Both the position numbers and the translations under genes were made by a program. A stretch of DNA of 64,000 bases from the NCBI RefSeq assembly GCF_009391885.1, contig NZ_VZII01000006.1, positions 1-64,000 of the forward strand. The letters run 5' to 3'. Below the pieces are notes generated by a model. It was not told where the DNA came from. It did no database searches and saw only the letters and a list, made by a program, of their open reading frames with translations. This document shows, one piece after another, positions 60,457-64,000 of the stretch; the first letter of the stretch is position 1, and each line of letters starts with the position of its first letter. This DNA is from Pseudomonas sp. MN1F. GTDB lineage: Bacteria > Pseudomonadota > Gammaproteobacteria > Pseudomonadales > Pseudomonadaceae.

Positions 60457-61893
60457 ATGCCACCCGTTTCGTCATCGGTCCAGGCGCTCAGCGGTCTGTT
60501 ATCGCGGCAGCAAAGCGCCTTCGTCGGCGAGGGCGCCGTCACCGCCGAACGCCGTCGCCAGCGCCTGCAGCAGGTGATCGACCTGCTGGTGCACCACCAT
60601 CAGAGCCTGACCCAGGCCATCGACAAGGATTTCGGCGGCCGGCCTGCCGGCTTCAGCCTGATGAACGATGTGCTCGGTGCCCTGGCCAGCCTCAAGCACG
60701 CCAGGGACCACCTGCAGCAGTGGATGGCCGATGAGCCCAGAGCGCCTTTCGCCCCCTACGACCAGCTCGGCGCCAAGGCCTGGGTGCGTTACCAGCCCAA
60801 GGGCACGGTGGGCATCATCGGCACCTGGAATGCCCCGCTGTACACCCTGTTCAGCCCGCTGGCATCGGCCCTTGCCGCCGGCAACCGGGCCATCCTCAAA
60901 CCCTCCGAGGTGCTGCCGCGCACGGCAGCACTGGTCGCCGAACTGTGCGCCGCGCACCTTGACCCGCTGGAGGTGGCGGTAGTGACCGGCGGCCCGGAGC
61001 TGGCCGATGCCTTCACCGCCCAACCGTTCGATCACCTGGTGTTCACCGGCAGCACGGCGGTAGGTCGTAAGGTGATGGCCAATGCCGCGCAGAATCTGGT
61101 GCCGGTGACCCTGGAGCTGGGCGGCAAGTCGCCGGTGATCGTCTCCGCCAGTGCCGACCTGGCCAAGGCCGCGCACAGCATCGCCGTGGCCAAGGCCACC
61201 AATGCCGGGCAGATCTGCATCAACCCAGACCTGGTCTATGTGCCCAGGGCGATGCAAGAGGGCTTCATCGCCGAACTGCGCGCCGCCTACATTGCACTGA
61301 ACCCGAGCGTGGCCGGCAACCCGGATGTGGTGGCCGTGGTCAATGCCCGGCACCTGGCGCGGGTCGAGGCGTTGGTGCAGGATGCGCAGCAGCTTGGTGT
61401 GCGTGTCGAGACGATGCCCGAGGTGGCCCCCTGCAGCGCGGGTGAACGCCGTCGGCCGTTGAGCGTGGTGGTCAACCCGCCCGAGCAGGCGCAGATCATG
61501 CACGAAGAAATCTTCGGCCCGGCGCTGGTGGTGCTGGCCTATGACGCGCTGGACGAGGCCATTGCCCAGATCAACAGCCGGCCCCGGCCGCTGGCGCTGT
61601 ACTACTTCGGTGAAGACCTGCAGGAGCAACAGCGGGTGCTAGACCACACGCTGTCGGGCGGGGTAACGCTCAACGACGTGATGATGCATGCCGCCCTGCA
61701 CGACGCGCCGTTTGGCGGTGTCGGCGCCTCGGGCATGGGGCATTATCACGGCCGTGAGGGGTTCCTGCAGTTCAGCCACCTGCGCAGCGTGTTCCAGGCC
61801 CCGGCGCACGACCCGCGCCGCGAGTGGGGGCTGCTGCCACCCTATGGCGAGCACTACCTCGCCGCCATGCTGGCCCAGGTCACTGCCGACTGA
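60457..61893 (+). CDS. Coniferyl-aldehyde-dehydrogenase-type ALDH
   Basis: A 478-residue aldehyde dehydrogenase of the class 3/CalB branch, which oxidises coniferyl, benzaldehyde-type or long-chain aldehydes. Catalytic Cys is in TNAGQICINPDLVYVP and Glu in TLELGGKSPV; the nucleotide loop reads FTGSTAVGRKVM. The C-terminus FLQFSHLRSVF is typical of CalB/ALDH3. The ATG at 60457 has GAGGAG upstream. It is the first gene of a plus-strand run with a Tat amidase and a KstD-like flavoprotein. Confidence 0.87.
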   Translation: MPPVSSSVQALSGLLSRQQSAFVGEGAVTAERRRQRLQQVIDLLVHHHQSLTQAIDKDFGGRPAGFSLMNDVLGALASLKHARDHLQQWMADEPRAPFAPYDQLGAKAWVRYQPKGTVGIIGTWNAPLYTLFSPLASALAAGNRAILKPSEVLPRTAALVAELCAAHLDPLEVAVVTGGPELADAFTAQPFDHLVFTGSTAVGRKVMANAAQNLVPVTLELGGKSPVIVSASADLAKAAHSIAVAKATNAGQICINPDLVYVPRAMQEGFIAELRAAYIALNPSVAGNPDVVAVVNARHLARVEALVQDAQQLGVRVETMPEVAPCSAGERRRPLSVVVNPPEQAQIMHEEIFGPALVVLAYDALDEAIAQINSRPRPLALYYFGEDLQEQQRVLDHTLSGGVTLNDVMMHAALHDAPFGGVGASGMGHYHGREGFLQFSHLRSVFQAPAHDPRREWGLLPPYGEHYLAAMLAQVTAD

Positions 61894-61925
61894 TGCGTAA
61901 TAACAACAATGAAGAACAGGACGCC

Positions 61926-63497
61926 ATGAGTAATCAGACCCAAGATCCGCATTCCACTGCTACCTCCAGCTGGTCACGTCGCAGCGTGCTCAAGGCCGGC
62001 GCCGTCGGCCTGGGCGTTGGCGTGCTGGGGCGCTATGCCGACGCCGCAGCCACCGGCCTGTCTGCCGCTGACTACCAAGGCCTGGACGCCTGGGCCATGG
62101 CCGAGGCGGTGCGTGCCGGCAGCCTCAGTGGCGAAGAGCTGCTGGCGGCCGCACTGGCCCGGCATGCCGCCGTCAACCCAAGGGTCGGCGCCGTGAACAT
62201 GCTGCACGAGGCTTACGCCCAAGCCCTGCTGGCCCGTCGCCGCGCCGCTGGCGACAGCGCCAAGGGCGCGCTGGCCGGCGTGCCGCTGCTGCTCAAGGAC
62301 CTCAATACCTACCTGCAAGGCACGCCGACCAGCCATGGCTGCCGGCTGTTCCGCGACGCGCCGCCGGCCACGGTCACCAGCACCCTGATCGCCCGCTACG
62401 AGCAGGCCGGCGCGGTACCGTTCGGCAAGACCACCTGCCCGGAATTCGGCCTGACCACCACCACCGAATCGCTGCTCTGGGGCCAGACCCACAACCCGTG
62501 GAACCTGGCCATGAGCGCTGGCGGCTCATCCGGTGGCGCCGCCGCAGCGGTGGCCGCTGGCATCGTCCCGGTGGCCCATGCCACCGACGGCGGCGGCTCG
62601 ATCCGCATCCCGGCGTCGTACTGCGGCCTGGTCGGGCTCAAGCCCAGCCGCTACCGCACGCCCAGTGGCCCGCTGCATTTCGAGGGCTGGTTCGGTGCCA
62701 GCGTCGGCAATGTGGTGTCGCGCACGCTGCGTGACACCGCGCTGTTCCTCGATGCCGGGCAGGGCCACGAGGCTGGCAGCGCCTATTGGAGCGCGCCGCT
62801 GGAGCGCCCATATGTGGACGAATTGCAGCGCGCCCCGGGCAAGTTGCGCGTGGCCGTGGTGCGCCAGTCGCTGACCGGTGCGCCGCTGGATCCGGCGATT
62901 GCCGCCACCCTGGAACAGACCATCAAGCAGTTGCAGGGCCTCGGTCATGAGCTCGAAGAGTTGCAGCTGACCGTGGACCCCCGCGAGCTGTTCGGTGCCC
63001 ATGGCACGGTGATCGGCACCGCGCTGACTAGCCTGGTGCACGAGCGCGAGCAGGCGCTGGGCCGTGCAGCCGGCCCGGGCGACCTGGAGCAGATCACCCA
63101 GGTGGTGCTGGAACGGGCCCGCGCCACCAATGGCGAGGCGATGTACCGCGCCCGGCAAAGCTTCGAGCGCATCGGCGCGGCGATGGAGCAGCCGTTCACC
63201 CGCTTCGATGTGATCCTCTCACCGGTCACCGCCAACCTCACCCCGGCCCTGGGCCAGCTCAGCCTCGACCAGCGCTGGGACAGCTACGCCCAGCGGGCGA
63301 TGGGCAGCGCCGGCTTCACCGTGCTGGCCAACGTCAGCGGCCAGCCATCGCTGTCGCTGCCACTGGGGCAGAGCGACAGCGGCTTGCCGGTGGGCATGCT
63401 GTTCACCGCCCGGCTCGGCGGCGAAGACCTGCTGCTGCGCCTGGCCAGCCAACTGGAGCAGGACCGCCCGTGGGCTGGGCGGCGGGCGCAGCTGTAG
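61926..63497 (+). CDS. Amidase signature family enzyme with Tat signal
   Basis: A 523-residue exported amidase. The N-terminus has a twin-arginine leader ([20 protein letters not shown]). The amidase triad is seen as Lys in [10 protein letters not shown], cis-Ser in [12 protein letters not shown] and nucleophile Ser in [12 protein letters not shown]. The start at 61926 (AGGA upstream) is preferred over an ATG at 61892, which would add 11 residues. It probably hydrolyses an amide in the periplasm to release an acid or amine for the pathway. The substrate is unknown. Confidence 0.86.
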   Translation: MSNQTQDPHSTATSSWSRRSVLKAGAVGLGVGVLGRYADAAATGLSAADYQGLDAWAMAEAVRAGSLSGEELLAAALARHAAVNPRVGAVNMLHEAYAQALLARRRAAGDSAKGALAGVPLLLKDLNTYLQGTPTSHGCRLFRDAPPATVTSTLIARYEQAGAVPFGKTTCPEFGLTTTTESLLWGQTHNPWNLAMSAGGSSGGAAAAVAAGIVPVAHATDGGGSIRIPASYCGLVGLKPSRYRTPSGPLHFEGWFGASVGNVVSRTLRDTALFLDAGQGHEAGSAYWSAPLERPYVDELQRAPGKLRVAVVRQSLTGAPLDPAIAATLEQTIKQLQGLGHELEELQLTVDPRELFGAHGTVIGTALTSLVHEREQALGRAAGPGDLEQITQVVLERARATNGEAMYRARQSFERIGAAMEQPFTRFDVILSPVTANLTPALGQLSLDQRWDSYAQRAMGSAGFTVLANVSGQPSLSLPLGQSDSGLPVGMLFTARLGGEDLLLRLASQLEQDRPWAGRRAQL

Positions 63498-63555
63498 CGC
63501 CTAGTCCGCTTTGACGATGAGTGCCCGTCAGCCAGCGCCGATCATGGGATGCACG

Positions 63556-63585
63556 CCGCCAGCCGCACCGCGAGGGTGCTGGCGG
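63556..63585 (+). terminator. Weak hairpin after the amidase gene
   Basis: CCGCCAGC (63556-63563) and GCTGGCGG (63578-63585) pair over 8 bp with a 14-nt loop; no clear T run follows. It could be an attenuator between the amidase and the flavoprotein gene. Confidence 0.35.
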
Positions 63586-63619
63586 CTCTTCCCTGACCTT
63601 AGCGAATGGCACAACAACA

Positions 63620-64000
63620 ATGACGGCTCAAGATCAGTCTCAAACCCAGTACGACGTGATAGTGGTCGGCTCGGGGGCCGGCGCGATGACCTCGGCGGTG
63701 TTCCTTGCCGACCAGGGCTTCAGCGTGCTGGTTCTGGAAAAGAGCGACAAGTTCGGTGGCACCTCGGCCATTTCCGGGGGCGGCATCTGGATCCCCAACA
63801 ACCACTATTTCGCCCGCCAGGGCGGCAACGACAGTGTCGAGCAGGCGCGCCGCTACCTCGATGCCGCCGCGGGTGGCCAGGTCGAGCCGGCCCGCCTGCA
63901 GGCCTACCTGGACAACGCGCCGAAGATGATCGAGGCGCTCACCCGCTGCAGCCGTGTGCGCTACGCGGTGGCGGCGAAGTACCCGGATTACTACCCGCAC
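63620..64000 (+). CDS. FAD-dependent dehydrogenase, fumarate-reductase/KstD-like (partial, right edge)
   Basis: The first 127 residues of a flavoprotein cut by the window end. The N-terminus is YDVIVVGSGAGAMTSAVFLA, a GxGxxG FAD-binding fold, followed by LEKSDKFGGTSAISGGGIWIP, the block typical of fumarate-reductase/3-oxosteroid delta1-dehydrogenase flavoproteins. It begins 122 bp after the amidase. A 3-ketosteroid dehydrogenase or an alicyclic-acid dehydrogenase are both possible. Later residues are not available. Confidence 0.82.
   Translation, partial: MTAQDQSQTQYDVIVVGSGAGAMTSAVFLADQGFSVLVLEKSDKFGGTSAISGGGIWIPNNHYFARQGGNDSVEQARRYLDAAAGGQVEPARLQAYLDNAPKMIEALTRCSRVRYAVAAKYPDYYPH

Overview
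This is a high-GC, gene-dense stretch of a Gram-negative chromosome. It is almost certainly from a Pseudomonas of the P. putida group. The evidence is the mix of families (vanAB with vanR, an aru arginine-transaminase cluster, many LysR/MFS catabolic modules), paired REP elements of Pseudomonas type, and codon use. I see no rRNA, tRNA, CRISPR array, insertion sequence, prophage or plasmid function. The window is accessory catabolism, transport and stress response rather than housekeeping, and every called CDS is intact apart from the last, which runs off the right edge.

Layout. (1) 1-6.0 kb: a repeat, a GNAT acetyltransferase, then a Pho-box-preceded pstSCAB phosphate importer. In place of phoU, the operon carries a Fic-fold protein whose catalytic histidine is replaced and a HAD-fold protein that overlaps it. 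(2) 6.1-9.7 kb: an NCS1 permease and two unrelated-subfamily L,D-transpeptidases. (3) 9.7-12.6 kb: vanAB with its GntR regulator vanR and GGATCC-centred operators. (4) 12.7-17.6 kb: LysR, porin, MHS-type MFS and M20 amidohydrolase, probably uptake and hydrolysis of an amide. (5) 17.7-24.4 kb: a LysR-controlled, tightly overlapping operon of unknown function (ketopantoate-reductase-like, VOC, MaoC, class III CoA-transferase, AroE-like, AroQ-like, MFS). (6) 24.5-28.5 kb: NCS1 permease with an isochorismatase-family hydrolase, an enoyl-CoA hydratase and a BetI-like TetR regulator.

(7) 28.6-42.5 kb: the arginine transaminase (aru) cluster. It holds a response regulator, periplasmic binding protein and hybrid kinase cascade, an amino-acid permease, an acyl-CoA set (hydratase, dehydrogenase, ADP-forming ligase), then AruI, AruH and an aldehyde dehydrogenase. 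Together these would take L-arginine to 2-ketoarginine, 4-guanidinobutyraldehyde and 4-guanidinobutyrate, with a possible CoA-dependent exit. (8) 42.6-49.0 kb: an Rrf2 regulator lacking a cysteine cluster, divergent from an Opp/Dpp-type ABC importer and an FMN-quinone reductase. (9) 49.1-54.2 kb: a polyamine-type module (FAD amine oxidase, PotF-like binding protein, class III aminotransferase, LuxR regulator) with no ABC permease.

(10) 54.2-58.0 kb: an ECF sigma factor with its NrsF anti-sigma factor, facing a bufferin-type copper RiPP operon (DUF2282 precursor, MNIO/DUF692 enzyme, DUF2063 partner, DoxX). Two copies of the same ECF promoter motif, with identical 16-bp spacers, point outward to the two arms. 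(11) 58.0-64.0 kb: the left part of a catabolic cluster that continues past the window (MFS, flavin reductase-MarR fusion, coniferyl-aldehyde-type dehydrogenase, Tat-exported amidase, KstD-like flavoprotein).

Strongest leads for new biology are the degenerate Fic/HAD pair inside the phosphate operon, the AroE/AroQ/CoA-transferase operon, and the acyl-CoA genes inside the aru operon. The sigF-nrsF-bufferin locus is the clearest self-contained system, but its family has been described recently.
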